Shown one piece after another: positions 8,474 through 17,256 of a stretch of 64,000 nucleotides of DNA. A program made the translations under genes and the position numbers. The notes under the pieces were generated by a model. That model did not search any database. It was not told where the DNA came from and saw only the letters and a list, made by a program, of their open reading frames with translations. Origin of the DNA: MR-S7 sp000400995 (GTDB lineage: Bacteria > Pseudomonadota > Gammaproteobacteria > Burkholderiales > Burkholderiaceae_C); NCBI RefSeq assembly GCF_045291395.1, contig NZ_CP152342.1, forward strand, positions 806,001-870,000, in the 5' to 3' direction. Positions within the stretch are counted from its first letter, which is position 1; each line of letters starts with the position of its first letter.

Positions 8474-8926
8474 ATGCAAGTCATCCTGCTCGACAAGGTC
8501 GTCAACCTCGGCAGCCTCGGCGAAATTGTCAAGGTCAAGGACGGTTACGCCCGCAACTTCCTGATCCCCTCGGGCCGTGCCCGCCGCGCCACCGAGGCCG
8601 CCAAGGCCGAGTTCGAAGCCCGCCGTGCCGAACTGGAAAAGGCTGCCGCCGAGAAGCTGGCCGCCGCCCAGGCGCAAGGCGAGAAGCTCGGCGGCTCCAC
8701 CGTCAAGCTGACCCAGAAGGCCGGCGTGGACGGCCGCCTGTTCGGCTCCGTGACCAACCACGACATCGCTGAAGAGCTGAACAAGCAAGGCTACGAAGTG
8801 GTGAAGTCGCAAGTGCGTCTGCCCAACGGCCCGATCAAGGTCGTGGGCGACACCACCGTCACCGTGGCCCTGCACACCGACGTGGCTGTCGAAGTGACCG
8901 TGTCGGTCTACGGCGAAACCGCCTGA
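8474..8926 (+). CDS. rplI: 50S ribosomal protein L9
   Basis: 150 residues: MQVILLDKVVNLGSLGEIV, then VKDGYARNFLIPSGRA (the rRNA-binding L9 signature), a long Ala/Glu-rich connecting helix, and a C-terminal domain with GGSTVKLTQKAGVDGRLFGS and NGPIKVVGDTTV. Binds 23S rRNA near the L1 stalk. Last gene of the operon, followed by a strong terminator. Confidence 0.98.
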   Translation: MQVILLDKVVNLGSLGEIVKVKDGYARNFLIPSGRARRATEAAKAEFEARRAELEKAAAEKLAAAQAQGEKLGGSTVKLTQKAGVDGRLFGSVTNHDIAEELNKQGYEVVKSQVRLPNGPIKVVGDTTVTVALHTDVAVEVTVSVYGETA

Positions 8927-8948
8927 CCTTCGGCCTCACGCCCGCAGC

Positions 8949-8980
8949 AAAAGCCGCCCCCAGGGCGGCTTTTGCTTTTC
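8949..8980 (+). terminator. Rho-independent terminator after rplI
   Basis: AAAAGCCGCC (8949-8958) pairs with GGCGGCTTTT (8964-8973) around a short C-rich loop, followed by GCTTTTC. It lies 23 bases after the rplI stop and ends the ribosomal operon. Confidence 0.9.
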
Positions 8981-9002
8981 TTGTGCACCTCCCGCCCACC
9001 GT

Positions 9003-9011
9003 TTATCCACA
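9003..9011 (+). promoter_or_regulatory. Perfect DnaA box upstream of dnaB
   Basis: TTATCCACA, an exact match to the high-affinity DnaA box, lies 73 bases before the dnaB ATG and after the rplI terminator, which is where the dnaB promoter should be. DnaA control of dnaB is inference. Confidence 0.5.
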
Positions 9012-9083
9012 GGGTTGTGCAATGACGGCGATGCCCGCGCCCGCTAGCATCCCCCGCTTGCCCTCCAGAAAGCCTTGAGTTCC

Positions 9084-10499
9084 ATGTCCGCCGTTCCGTC
9101 TCCCTCCCTCGACGGCTTCGCCCCCGCGCCGCTGGACCGCGAAGTGGCCCAGCTGCGCGTGCCGCCCCATTCCATCGAGGCCGAATCCAGCGTGCTCGGC
9201 GGCCTGCTGCTGGACAACATGGCCTGGGACCGCGTGGGCGACCTGCTCGTGGACGGCGATTTCTACCGCCACGAGCACCAGCAGATCTACGCCGCCATCG
9301 GCAAGCTGATCAACGCCAGCAAGCCCGCCGACGTGATCACCGTCTACGAGGAATTGCAGGGCCTGGGCAAGGCCGAGGAAACGGGTGGGCTGGCCTACCT
9401 CAACAGCCTGGCGCAGTACGTGCCCAGCGCCAGCAACATCCGCCGCTACGCGGAAATCGTGCGCGAGCGCGCCATCCTGAGGAAGCTGGTGACGGCCAGC
9501 GACGAGATCGCCACCAACGCCTTCAACCCACAGGGCAAGCCTGTCGAGCGCGTGCTCGACGAGGCCGAGCAGAAGATCTTCGCCATCGGTGAAGAAGGCT
9601 CGCGCATGAAGCAGGGTTTCCAGTCGCTGGATTCGCTGGTGATCGACCTGCTCGACCGCGTGCAGGAGATGGCCGACAACCCCATGGACGTGACCGGCGT
9701 GCCCACGGGCTTCGCCGACCTCGACCGCATGACCAGCGGCCTGCAGGCGGGCGACCTCGTGGTGCTGGCCGCGCGCCCGTCGATGGGCAAGACCTCGTTC
9801 GCGGTGAACATTGCCGAGCACGTGGCGCTCAACGAGGGCCTGCCCGTCGCCATCTTCTCGATGGAAATGGGCGCGGCGCAGCTCGCCGTGCGTATCGTGG
9901 GTTCCATCGGCCGCGTGAACCAGGGCAACCTGCGTACCGGCAAGCTTTCCGACGAGGAATGGCCGCGCCTGACCGAGGCCATCGAGCGCCTGCGCACCGT
10001 GAGCCTGCACATCGACGAGACGCCCGGCCTCACGCCGTCCGAATTGCGCGCCAACGCGCGGCGCCTGGCGCGCCAGTGCGGCAAGCTGGGGCTGATCGTG
10101 GTGGACTACCTGCAGCTCATGAGCGGCTCGGGCTCCAGCAGTTCCGACAACCGCGCCACCGAACTCGGCGAGATCTCGCGCGGCCTGAAGATGCTGGCCA
10201 AGGAACTGCAGTGCCCGGTGATCGCGCTGTCGCAGCTCAACCGCTCGGTCGAGCAGCGCACCGACAAGCGCCCCATGATGTCCGACCTGCGCGAATCCGG
10301 CGCCATCGAGCAGGACGCGGACATCATCATGTTCATCTACCGCGACGACTACTACAACAAGGACTCCAAGGAGCCCAACATCGCCGAAGTCATCATCGGC
10401 AAGCAGCGTAACGGCCCCACGGGCACGGTGAAGCTGTTCTTCCAGAAGAACCAGACGCGCTTCGAGAACTTGGCGATGGGCTACGGCGACGACTTCTAG
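9084..10499 (+). CDS. dnaB: Replicative DNA helicase DnaB
   Basis: 471 residues from MSAVPSPSLDGFAPAPLD. Hexameric 5'-3' helicase of the replication fork. N-terminal domain begins VPPHSIEAESSVLGGLLLD. The RecA-like domain has GVPTGFADLDRMTSGLQAGD, Walker A ARPSMGKTSFA near residue 235, Walker B LIVVDYLQLMSGSG, ALSQLNRSVEQR, and the arginine-finger region GKQRNGPTGTVKLFF. The ATG at 9084 is preferred to a TTG three codons earlier because homologues begin near here. Transcribed separately from rplI. Confidence 0.98.
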   Translation: MSAVPSPSLDGFAPAPLDREVAQLRVPPHSIEAESSVLGGLLLDNMAWDRVGDLLVDGDFYRHEHQQIYAAIGKLINASKPADVITVYEELQGLGKAEETGGLAYLNSLAQYVPSASNIRRYAEIVRERAILRKLVTASDEIATNAFNPQGKPVERVLDEAEQKIFAIGEEGSRMKQGFQSLDSLVIDLLDRVQEMADNPMDVTGVPTGFADLDRMTSGLQAGDLVVLAARPSMGKTSFAVNIAEHVALNEGLPVAIFSMEMGAAQLAVRIVGSIGRVNQGNLRTGKLSDEEWPRLTEAIERLRTVSLHIDETPGLTPSELRANARRLARQCGKLGLIVVDYLQLMSGSGSSSSDNRATELGEISRGLKMLAKELQCPVIALSQLNRSVEQRTDKRPMMSDLRESGAIEQDADIIMFIYRDDYYNKDSKEPNIAEVIIGKQRNGPTGTVKLFFQKNQTRFENLAMGYGDDF

Positions 10500-10500
10500 C

Positions 10501-10549
10501 AAAATCGGCCGCTGGCGCTTGTCCAGCAAGCGCAAGCAGCTATTGATTC
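10501..10549 (+). repeat. Dispersed palindromic repeat, copy 1
   Basis: Starts one base after the dnaB stop. Core GGCGCTTG...CAAGCGC followed by AAGCAGCTATTGAT. In this copy the GGCC end comes first and the AGCTAT end last. Possibly acts as a terminator for dnaB and for the converging gene at 10560. Confidence 0.75.
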
Positions 10550-10559
10550 GGTAGCGGAA

Positions 10560-10922
10560 TCACTGCGATACCGCCCAGGCCAGCAGCCCGGCCGTTGCCG
10601 CGGTCAGCACGCAGACCGCGGCCAGCAGCCGCTGGCTGCGCACGCGCAGCGCATCGACGGCGCGCACCACCTGGGCGTTCTGCTCGGCCAGCGACTGGAT
10701 CAGCACGGCAGAGGCGCGCTGCTCGTCTTCCAGCGCCAGGATGCGCGCGCGCAACGCCTCCGATGGGTCAGCCTGCGCGGCCCGCGGTGTGGGGGAGGGC
10801 GCTGGCTGCTGCTTCTGCGTGTCGCTGAACAGCCGGCGTGCGCCCTGGGCGATCTGCGGTGCGGCGTTGAGCACCTCGCCCCAGGGCACGATCTTCAATG
10901 CGGTGATCCAGTTGATGGCCAT
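10560..10922 (-). CDS. Hypothetical protein with C-terminal membrane anchor
   Basis: 120 residues from MAINWITALKIVPWGEVLNA. I do not recognise a family with certainty. After a short N-terminal amphipathic part comes a Pro/Gln-rich linker (QKQQPAPSPTPRAAQ), then a coiled coil (EALRARILALEDEQRASAVLIQSLAEQ), and one hydrophobic segment at the C-terminus (LLAAVCVLTAATAGLLAWAV). The layout suggests a C-tail-anchored inner-membrane protein facing the cytoplasm. Converges on dnaB. No clear ribosome site precedes the chosen ATG. Confidence 0.7.
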   Translation of the reverse strand: MAINWITALKIVPWGEVLNAAPQIAQGARRLFSDTQKQQPAPSPTPRAAQADPSEALRARILALEDEQRASAVLIQSLAEQNAQVVRAVDALRVRSQRLLAAVCVLTAATAGLLAWAVSQ

Positions 10923-10991
10923 GGGGGAAGGATAGTGCAAGCACACGATGGTTCCCTGGGTTGAATGGCGTCGCATTGGTATCCTCGTGCC

Positions 10992-11957
10992 ATGCCACAC
11001 CTCATCGGCGCGCCCCGGCGCAGGCTCTTCGTCATCGGCAGCTTCGTTGAGGCCCACTGCTGGTTCGTGCCCCGCCGCCCCGGCAGCGACGAAAGCCAGC
11101 AGGCCAGCGCCTACGTGCGCGAGTGCGCGGGCAAGGGCCTGGCCGTGGCGTTGGGCGCGCACCGGCTGGGCGCGGCGGTCGATCTGCTCCTGGCCGTGGG
11201 CCACGACGCGGCGGGCGACGCACTGCTGCAACTGCTGGCGCAGGAGAGGCTGGGCGCGGCTTACGTCCACCGTCTCGGCCCGCACTCCGGCCAGGGTTGC
11301 GGGTTGATCGATGCGCAGGGCGATCCCGCCATCGCTGTCTATCCTGGCGCCAACGCCCTGCTGGGCGAGCGCGAACTGCTGCATGCGCGCCCCTGCGTGG
11401 AACACGCCGCCGTCGCCTACGCCCAGCTTGAAGTACCCCCTCCGCTGGCCGCCCAGGCCCTGCGCCAGGCGCGCGCCGCAGGTGCCGTCACCGTGCTCAA
11501 CCCCTCACCCTGGCCCGGCGGCGTGGCCTGCGCCGGGCTGCTGGACGCCGCCAGCATCCTCGTCGTCAACCGCGGCGAGGCGCAATGCCTGCTGCGCAGC
11601 TTCGGCCTGGCCGGCGCGCCGGATGCCGCCCCGCCGTCCTCTCTCTGGCGCCAGTGGCCGGGTGGGCAGTGGCTCGTCATCACCCTGGGCGCGCAAGGCT
11701 GCGTGGCCCACGCGCGCGGCGGCGCCTTGCTGCGCCTGCCAGGCTACCCCGTGAGGGCCGAGCAGCCCGTGGGTGCGGGCGATGCCTTCAGCGCCGGGCT
11801 GTGCGCCGCCCTGGCCCACGGCCAGCCCATGGCCCAGGCGCTCGCCATGGCCAACGCCTGCGGCGCGCTGGCCGCCAGCCGGGGCGGCATTCTCTCCACG
11901 CTGCCATGCATGGCCGAAGTGCAGACGCTGCTGGACGGAAAAACCGCCACTGGATAG
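10992..11957 (+). CDS. PfkB/ribokinase-family sugar kinase
   Basis: 321 residues. RRLFVIGSF near the N-terminus and the C-terminal signature PVGAGDAFSAGLCAAL (anion hole GAGD with catalytic Asp) place it in the PfkB family. LVITLGAQGCVAHARGG is the usual nucleotide-binding part. Overall closest in feel to ribokinase, but the N-terminal sugar-binding segment (FVEAHCWFVPRRPGSDE) departs from the ribokinase NxD/G motif, so the substrate is not predictable. The ATG at 10992 fits the family start. An upstream in-frame extension of nine residues is unlikely. Confidence 0.85.
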   Translation: MPHLIGAPRRRLFVIGSFVEAHCWFVPRRPGSDESQQASAYVRECAGKGLAVALGAHRLGAAVDLLLAVGHDAAGDALLQLLAQERLGAAYVHRLGPHSGQGCGLIDAQGDPAIAVYPGANALLGERELLHARPCVEHAAVAYAQLEVPPPLAAQALRQARAAGAVTVLNPSPWPGGVACAGLLDAASILVVNRGEAQCLLRSFGLAGAPDAAPPSSLWRQWPGGQWLVITLGAQGCVAHARGGALLRLPGYPVRAEQPVGAGDAFSAGLCAALAHGQPMAQALAMANACGALAASRGGILSTLPCMAEVQTLLDGKTATG

Positions 11958-12047
11958 ATCCCAACAGAAATCCATCAAACAAAAAAGCAGTCCAATGCAT
12001 GTTTTGATGTTTAATTGGATTCTTTATTTTTTTGGAGAGGGTCATCC

Positions 12048-13364
12048 ATGCAGCACATCTGCCGGGGCGCGCGGCGCTCCTCAATCCGGTTTTCCACCCG
12101 CCAGGTGCGGGCCGTGCCGTGGCGGCTGCTGGGAGGGATGGGCCTGTGGCTGGGGTTGGTGGGCGCGGTGCAGGCGCAGGCCAATTGGGTGCCAGACCCG
12201 GCATTCACGGCCACGGTTGGCAACAACGTGCTCGCTATCGCACCGTGGGTCGATGGTGAACGGGTGGTGATCGGTGGCGGATTCACCACCGTGTCGGGTG
12301 CGCCGCACTCGCGCCTCGCACGGCTGAATCTGAATGCCAACGGCGCGCTGGATGCCTCCTGCGCTCCCGCCCCAGGCCCCAACGGTGTCGTGTATGCCCT
12401 GGCGGTGCGGGGCTGGGATAGCAAGATGCTGGTCGGTGGCGGTTTCTCCCAGGTGGACGGCGTGGCGCGCAACGGTATTGCCCGGCTCCATGACGATTGC
12501 ACGCTCGACGGCACGTTCGATCCGGGTACAGGCACCAACAACGTTGTGTGGGCCGTGAGGATGCAGGGGCTCAACCAGGTGCTGATCGGCGGCGACTTCA
12601 CTGAAGTGAACGGCGTGGCGCGCAACCACATCGCACGGCTCAATGCAGACGGCTCGCTCGACGGCACGTTCAACCCGGATGTCGATGGCGTGGTGAACAG
12701 CCTGGCCGTGCAGGCTGACGGCAAGATACTGATCGGCGGCAGCTTCAACCAAGTGGGCGGCGTGGTGCGGCGCAACATCGCGCGGCTGAACGCCGACGGC
12801 ACGCTCGACGCCATGTTCGCCCCGGCGTTGGCAAGTGCTGTCAGCAGCATTGCCCTGCTGCCTGGAGGAGAGGTGCTGCGGGCGGGCTTTCCGTTCGGCG
12901 GCGTGGATGCCGTTGTGCGGCTGAATGCCGCCGATGGCGCGTCCGACCCTGCGTTCGTGCCGGGTGCTGGCCCCAACGGTGCCGTGCGGGCCATGGCCGT
13001 GCAGGCCGACGGCAAGATACTGATCGGCGGCGACTTCACCGAGGTGGATGGCGTGACGCGCAACCGCATCGCCCGGCTCAATGCAGACGGCTCGCTTGAT
13101 GGCACGTTCGACCCAGGCACGGGGGCCGATGCCTTGGTGTATGCACTGACCCTCCATGGCGACGGTACGGTGTTGTTGGGCGGACGGTTCACCCAAGTCA
13201 ATGGACAGCCAGGCACCGCTCGCCTCGCGCGGCTTATGCCCAGCCCTGCCATCGGCCCCGGCGGGCCGCAGGCGATCCCCGTGGATGCGCCCTGGGCGCT
13301 GGCGCTGCTGTCGGCCCTGCTGGGCGTGGCGGGCTGGCGCAGGGCGCGGCGCGATCACTATTGA
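12048..13364 (+). CDS. Delta-60 repeat beta-propeller protein with IPTL-CTERM-like sorting tail
   Basis: 438 residues. N-terminal signal peptide (WRLLGGMGLWLGLVGAVQAQA, cleavage after AQA), then about eight repeats of roughly 48-55 residues carrying the delta-60 pattern DGKILIGGDFTEVDGV-x-R-IARLNADGSLDGTFDPG. The C-terminus is a sorting tail: AIPVDAPWALALLSALLGVA followed by GWRRARR, a motif plus hydrophobic segment plus Arg cluster. The motif reads IPVDAPW rather than the usual IPTLSEW. Probably exported and surface-displayed, function unknown. Strong ribosome site GGAGAGGG at 12034-12041. The 90 bases upstream are notably AT-rich. Confidence 0.88.
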   Translation: MQHICRGARRSSIRFSTRQVRAVPWRLLGGMGLWLGLVGAVQAQANWVPDPAFTATVGNNVLAIAPWVDGERVVIGGGFTTVSGAPHSRLARLNLNANGALDASCAPAPGPNGVVYALAVRGWDSKMLVGGGFSQVDGVARNGIARLHDDCTLDGTFDPGTGTNNVVWAVRMQGLNQVLIGGDFTEVNGVARNHIARLNADGSLDGTFNPDVDGVVNSLAVQADGKILIGGSFNQVGGVVRRNIARLNADGTLDAMFAPALASAVSSIALLPGGEVLRAGFPFGGVDAVVRLNAADGASDPAFVPGAGPNGAVRAMAVQADGKILIGGDFTEVDGVTRNRIARLNADGSLDGTFDPGTGADALVYALTLHGDGTVLLGGRFTQVNGQPGTARLARLMPSPAIGPGGPQAIPVDAPWALALLSALLGVAGWRRARRDHY

Positions 13365-13413
13365 ATCAATAGCTTCTGGCGCTTGCTGGGCAAGCGTTGG
13401 CGGTTGTTTTGAC
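13364..13413 (+). repeat. Dispersed palindromic repeat, copy 2
   Basis: AATAGCTTCTGGCGCTTG, five bases, CAAGCGTTGGCGG then TTTTGAC. Overlaps the stop of the first delta-60 gene and ends in a T-run, so a terminator role is plausible. AGCT end first. Confidence 0.75.
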
Positions 13414-13443
13414 CATTGAAACTCTTTGGAGAGGGGAACGCCC

Positions 13444-14662
13444 ATGAATCGCACGCTGCGGTTGTCCATGAGGTTGTGCGGGGCCATGCTGCTTTGGCAA
13501 GGGCTGGTGGGCGCGGCGCTGGCTCAGGCCAACTGGATGCCTGATCCGGGGTTTAGTGCGTCGACGTATGCGGTGGACAACATCATTTCGTTGCCCAGTG
13601 GCAAGGTGCTGATTAATGGGCCCTTCTCAGGAGTGAACGGCACACCCACTGAAGGCGTTGCCCTTCTGAATACCGACGGCACGGTGGATGCCTCTTTCCA
13701 AGCTCCGGGGCTTCTTAACGGACGCTCTGTGTACTCTCTTGCCATGCAGCCTGATGGCAAGGTGCTGATCGGGGGGCGGTTCACCGAGGTGGGGGGCGTT
13801 GCGCGCAACCGCATTGCCCGGCTCAACGCTAATGGCACGCTGGATGCCACCTTCGATCCAGGAACAGGCACCAATGGCACGCCTTGGCACTTGGCCCTGT
13901 AGCCCGATGGCAAGGTGCTGATCGGGGGGGCGTTTACCGAGGTGAATGGCGTTGCGCGCAACCGCATTGCCAGGCTCAACGCCAATGGCACGCTGGATGC
14001 CGCCTTCAATCCAGGGACAGGCACCAATGGCATGCCTAGGCAGTTGGCCCTGCAGCCCGATGGCAAGGTGCTGATCGGCGGGGAATTCACCGAGGTGGAT
14101 GGCGTTGCGCGCAACCGTATTGCCCGGCTCAACGCCAATGGCACGCTGGATACCACCTTCAATCCCGGTGCTGGGGCGGACTACATCGTCAACAGCGTCT
14201 CGGTTCAGCCTGATGGCAAGGTGCTGATTGGCGGGTGGTTTACCCAGGTGGGAGGCGAGGCGCATCCTCGCATCGCCCGGCTGATGCCCGTCTTCACCAT
14301 TGGCGGGCACCATCACCGGCCTGACCGGCGCGGGCCTGGTGCTGCGCAACAACGGCAGCGGCGACCTGGCCGTGCCCGCCCCGGCGCCTGCCGGTCCGGC
14401 CCCCTTCGTGTTCGCCATGCCCGTGGCGCCAGGCGGGGCCTATGACGTCACCGTCCTCGCCCAGCCTGCGGGGCAACTCTGCGCGGTTACGGCCAACGGC
14501 CAGGGCAATGCTGCTGTCGATGTGGCGAACGTGCAGATCGATTGCGTGGTGGCTCCGGTGGCTCCCGGCGGGCCGCAGGCCATTCCCGTGGATGCGCCCT
14601 GGGCGCTGGGCCTGCTGGCGGCGGCGCTGGGTGTGCTGGGCGGGCACCGCAACTGCAGGTGA
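13444..14662 (+). pseudogene. Second delta-60 repeat / IPTL-CTERM-like protein, broken by a stop codon and a frameshift
   Basis: Tandem paralogue of the preceding gene with the same ribosome-site context (GGAGAGGG at 13428-13435) and signal peptide (LVGAALAQA). Codon 153 (13900-13902) is TAG inside CTG-TAG-CCCGATGGCAAG. The equivalent repeat 150 bases later reads CTG-CAG-CCCGATGGCAAG, so this is a Gln-to-stop change. A second lesion is an extra G at 14305-14307 before TITGLTGAGLVLRNNGSG, a Comamonadaceae spacer domain. The tail AIPVDAPWALGLLAAALGVL is intact in the shifted frame. The G insertion may be a sequencing artefact. The stop is a substitution and less easily dismissed. Confidence 0.85.
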
Positions 14663-14716
14663 ATCAAAAAAGATAGCTGCTTGCGCTTGCCAGTCAAGCG
14701 CTAGGGGGCAATTTGA
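14663..14716 (+). repeat. Dispersed palindromic repeat, copy 3
   Basis: GATAGCTGCTTGCGCTTG, five bases, CAAGCGCTAGGGGGCAATTTGA, between the end of the broken delta-60 gene and the converging GntR gene. AGCT end first. Confidence 0.8.
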
Positions 14717-14719
14717 TGC

Positions 14720-15490
14720 CTATCCTGCCAGGTGAACCCGGTAGGCGTAGGCATCGCCCCGGAAGGTGCCCTCGACGTACTCGATCAGCCGCCCTTCGGC
14801 GTCCAGGCTCTTGCGCTTGATGAGCAGGCAGGGCATGGGGGCTTCGAAGCCGAAGGCTTCCATCTCCTGCGGGCTGCTCATGACGGCCTCGATGCTTTGC
14901 TCGGCACCGGCCATGTGAATGCCGCAGCGCTCGCGCAGCCAAGCATAGATGGAACCTTCGCCGCTCCAGTCTTCGAGTTGAGGGGCCAGGGTGAGGTCGT
15001 ACCACGCCAGTTCGTGCGACATGGGCGCACCATTGCCCAGGCGCAGGCGGCGTACGTGCAGCAGCGGCGCGTGCGAGGGGCGGTCGAAGAGGCTGGCGAT
15101 GGTGCGCTCGTGCACCACCTCCAGCCCCAGCAGGAGGGTGGAGGGCTCCATGCCCAATTCCCGCATCTCTTCGGTGAAGCCCTTGAGGCGCGCCATGACG
15201 GGGCTGACGCGCGGCGTGCCCTTGACCACGGTGCCGCCGCGCCCCTGGCCGCTGGCGATCACATCGGCATCGCGCAGAGCGTCGTAGGCGCGCTTGACGG
15301 TGGTGCGGCTGATCTTGAGCGTGTCGGCCAGGTCGCGCTCGGAGGGCAGGTGGCTGCCTTCGCTGAGGGCGCCGCTGTCGATCAGCGCCCGCAGCTGGCG
15401 CTGCAGCTGCACGTAGTACGGCGCGGGCTGCTCCTCGGAGAGATGTATGCCCGCCTGGAGTACCGACGTGACCGGCTTGTCCGTCATCAT
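14720..15490 (-). CDS. GntR-family transcriptional regulator (HutC/UTRA type)
   Basis: 256 residues. N-terminal winged helix-turn-helix (YYVQLQRQLRALIDSGAL, LPSERDLADTLKISRTTVKR, ASGQGRGGTVV) followed by a UTRA effector domain (RVSPVMARLKGFTEEMRELGMEPSTLLLG, HVRRLRLGNGAPMSHELAWY, IEAVMSSPQEMEAFG, IEYVEGTFRGDAYAYRV). UTRA regulators sense small molecules such as sugars, amino-sugars or histidine derivatives. The ligand is not predictable and no catabolic operon adjoins it. Two adjacent ATGs (15490, 15487) are possible starts. It is 10 bases downstream of the phoH stop, so the two may be cotranscribed. Confidence 0.92.
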   Translation of the reverse strand: MMTDKPVTSVLQAGIHLSEEQPAPYYVQLQRQLRALIDSGALSEGSHLPSERDLADTLKISRTTVKRAYDALRDADVIASGQGRGGTVVKGTPRVSPVMARLKGFTEEMRELGMEPSTLLLGLEVVHERTIASLFDRPSHAPLLHVRRLRLGNGAPMSHELAWYDLTLAPQLEDWSGEGSIYAWLRERCGIHMAGAEQSIEAVMSSPQEMEAFGFEAPMPCLLIKRKSLDAEGRLIEYVEGTFRGDAYAYRVHLAG

Positions 15491-15500
15491 GGGCAGGCGC

Positions 15501-17228
15501 TTACAGCACCTCGCTGGCAAAGTCCGCCAGGCGCGAGCGCTCGCCGCGCGCCAGCAGGATGTGGCCGCTGTGGGGCCAGCCCTTGAAGCGGTCCACCGCA
15601 TAGGTCAGGCCCGAGGAGCCCTCGGTGAGGTAGGGCGTGTCGATCTGCGCGAGGTTGCCCATGCAGATGATCTTGGTGCCAGGGCCGGCGCGGGTGATGA
15701 GCGTCTTCATCTGCTTGGGCGTGAGGTTCTGCGCCTCGTCGATGATGACGTACTTGTTGAGGAAGGTACGCCCGCGCATGAAGTTCATGCTCTTGATCTT
15801 GATGCGGCTGCGGATCAGTTCGTTGGTGGCGGCGCGGCCCCATTCGCCCGCGTTGCCGCCGTCGCCCTTGGCGAGGAATTCGAGGTTGTCGTCCAGCGCG
15901 CCCATCCAGGGGCCCATCTTCTCTTCCTCGGTGCCGGGCAGGAAGCCGATGTCCTCGCCCACGCTGACGGTGGCGCGGGTCATGATGATCTCGGTGTAGC
16001 GGCGCTCGTCCAGCACCTGCGTGAGGCCGGCGGCCAACGTGAGCAGGGTCTTGCCGGTGCCGGCGGTGCCGGTGAGGGTGACGAAGTCCACCTCGGGGTC
16101 CATGAGCAGGTTCATGGCGAAGTTCTGCTCGCGGTTGCGCGTGTTCACGCCCCAGACGGCATTCTTGGACGAGCCGTAGTCCTTGAGCGTCTCCAGCACC
16201 GCCGTGCGGTCGCGGATCTCGGTCACGCGCGCATGGAGGCTGGGCTCGCCCGGCGCCTCGAAATAGACGAACTGGTTGATCATGAGCTGCGACACGACCG
16301 GGCCGCTGATGCGGTAGTACGTGTGGGCGCCGTTCTGCCAGCTCTCGACGTTCTTGCCGGCCTTGGTCCAGAAGTCCGCTGGCAGGGCCAGGCTGCCGGA
16401 GTACAGCAGGTCGCCGTCCTCCAGGGCCTTGTCGTTCTGGTAGTCCTCGGCGGGCAGGCCCAGCGCGCGGGCCTTGACGCGCATGTTGATGTCCTTGGAC
16501 ACCAGCACCACCTCGCGCGGTGCGTGCTGCCTGCGCAGCGCCTCGACCACGCCCAGGATCTGGTTGTCCGCCTTGCCCTGCGGCAGGCTCGTGGGCAGGT
16601 CGTACTGCAGCGGGGCGGTCTGGAAATACAGGCACCCGGTGGCGGCGCGCTGGCCGGTGGCGTCGAGCTTGAGGCCGTTGGCGATGTCCTGCGCGCCTTG
16701 CGCGGCGGCCAGCGCGTCGAGCGTGCGGCTGGCCTGGCGGCCGTTGCGGGCCACCTCGGTCATGCCCTTCTTGTGGCCGTCGAGCTCCTCCAGCACGATC
16801 ATCGGCAGGAAGATGTCGTGCTCCTCGAAGCGGAACAGGCTCGTCGGGTCGTGCAGCAGCACGTTGGTGTCGAGCACGAACATCTTCTTGGGGCCGGGGG
16901 CGGCGCGCTTGCGCGGCGCAGCGGCTTCGGGCTGGCGGCGGGGCTGGGGGGCGACGCTGTCGGCGCGCGGGGTGGGCGCAAGGTCCGGGGCCGTGGTTTC
17001 CACGCGGGGCGCGCGGGCGGCGGGCTGCTCCTTCAGGGCGCTAGTGCTCCTGCGGGCGGCGGCGGGGGCGGCTTTGGATTTAGGCGCAGTCTTCTTGGGC
17101 GCGGCGGCCGCCGTTACGGCCGGGGCGGGAACGGCTTCGGCATCCGGCTCCTCCTGGGAGGCGGTCATGCGGTAGGCGTCCGGTGCGAGCAGCGCGGCAC
17201 GCTTGGTCGGTGCGGGAGGCAGGGGCAT
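15501..17228 (-). CDS. PIN domain-PhoH family ATPase
   Basis: 575 residues. After an Ala/Pro-rich linker of about 110 residues comes a PIN nuclease domain (FVLDTNVLLHDPTSLF, IVLEELDGHKKG, NQILGVVEALR, VLVSKDINMRVKARALG with conserved acidic residues). The C-terminal half is a PhoH ATPase with Walker A LTGTAGTGKTLLTLA and Walker B KYVIIDEAQNLTPKQMKT. This is the PhoH2 arrangement, thought to couple RNA unwinding to cleavage. An upstream TTG at 17258 would add ten residues. I chose the ATG at 17228. Between bcp and the GntR gene on the same strand. Confidence 0.93.
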   Translation of the reverse strand: MPLPPAPTKRAALLAPDAYRMTASQEEPDAEAVPAPAVTAAAAPKKTAPKSKAAPAAARRSTSALKEQPAARAPRVETTAPDLAPTPRADSVAPQPRRQPEAAAPRKRAAPGPKKMFVLDTNVLLHDPTSLFRFEEHDIFLPMIVLEELDGHKKGMTEVARNGRQASRTLDALAAAQGAQDIANGLKLDATGQRAATGCLYFQTAPLQYDLPTSLPQGKADNQILGVVEALRRQHAPREVVLVSKDINMRVKARALGLPAEDYQNDKALEDGDLLYSGSLALPADFWTKAGKNVESWQNGAHTYYRISGPVVSQLMINQFVYFEAPGEPSLHARVTEIRDRTAVLETLKDYGSSKNAVWGVNTRNREQNFAMNLLMDPEVDFVTLTGTAGTGKTLLTLAAGLTQVLDERRYTEIIMTRATVSVGEDIGFLPGTEEEKMGPWMGALDDNLEFLAKGDGGNAGEWGRAATNELIRSRIKIKSMNFMRGRTFLNKYVIIDEAQNLTPKQMKTLITRAGPGTKIICMGNLAQIDTPYLTEGSSGLTYAVDRFKGWPHSGHILLARGERSRLADFASEVL

Positions 17229-17256
17229 GGTGCGGGTGGTCTCGCTGGAAGAGGTC

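Noticed and set aside
12200..14280. Regularly spaced near-identical DNA segments that could suggest a CRISPR or tandem repeat array
   Set aside because: They are in-frame codons for the delta-60 protein repeats, without conserved repeat-spacer structure.
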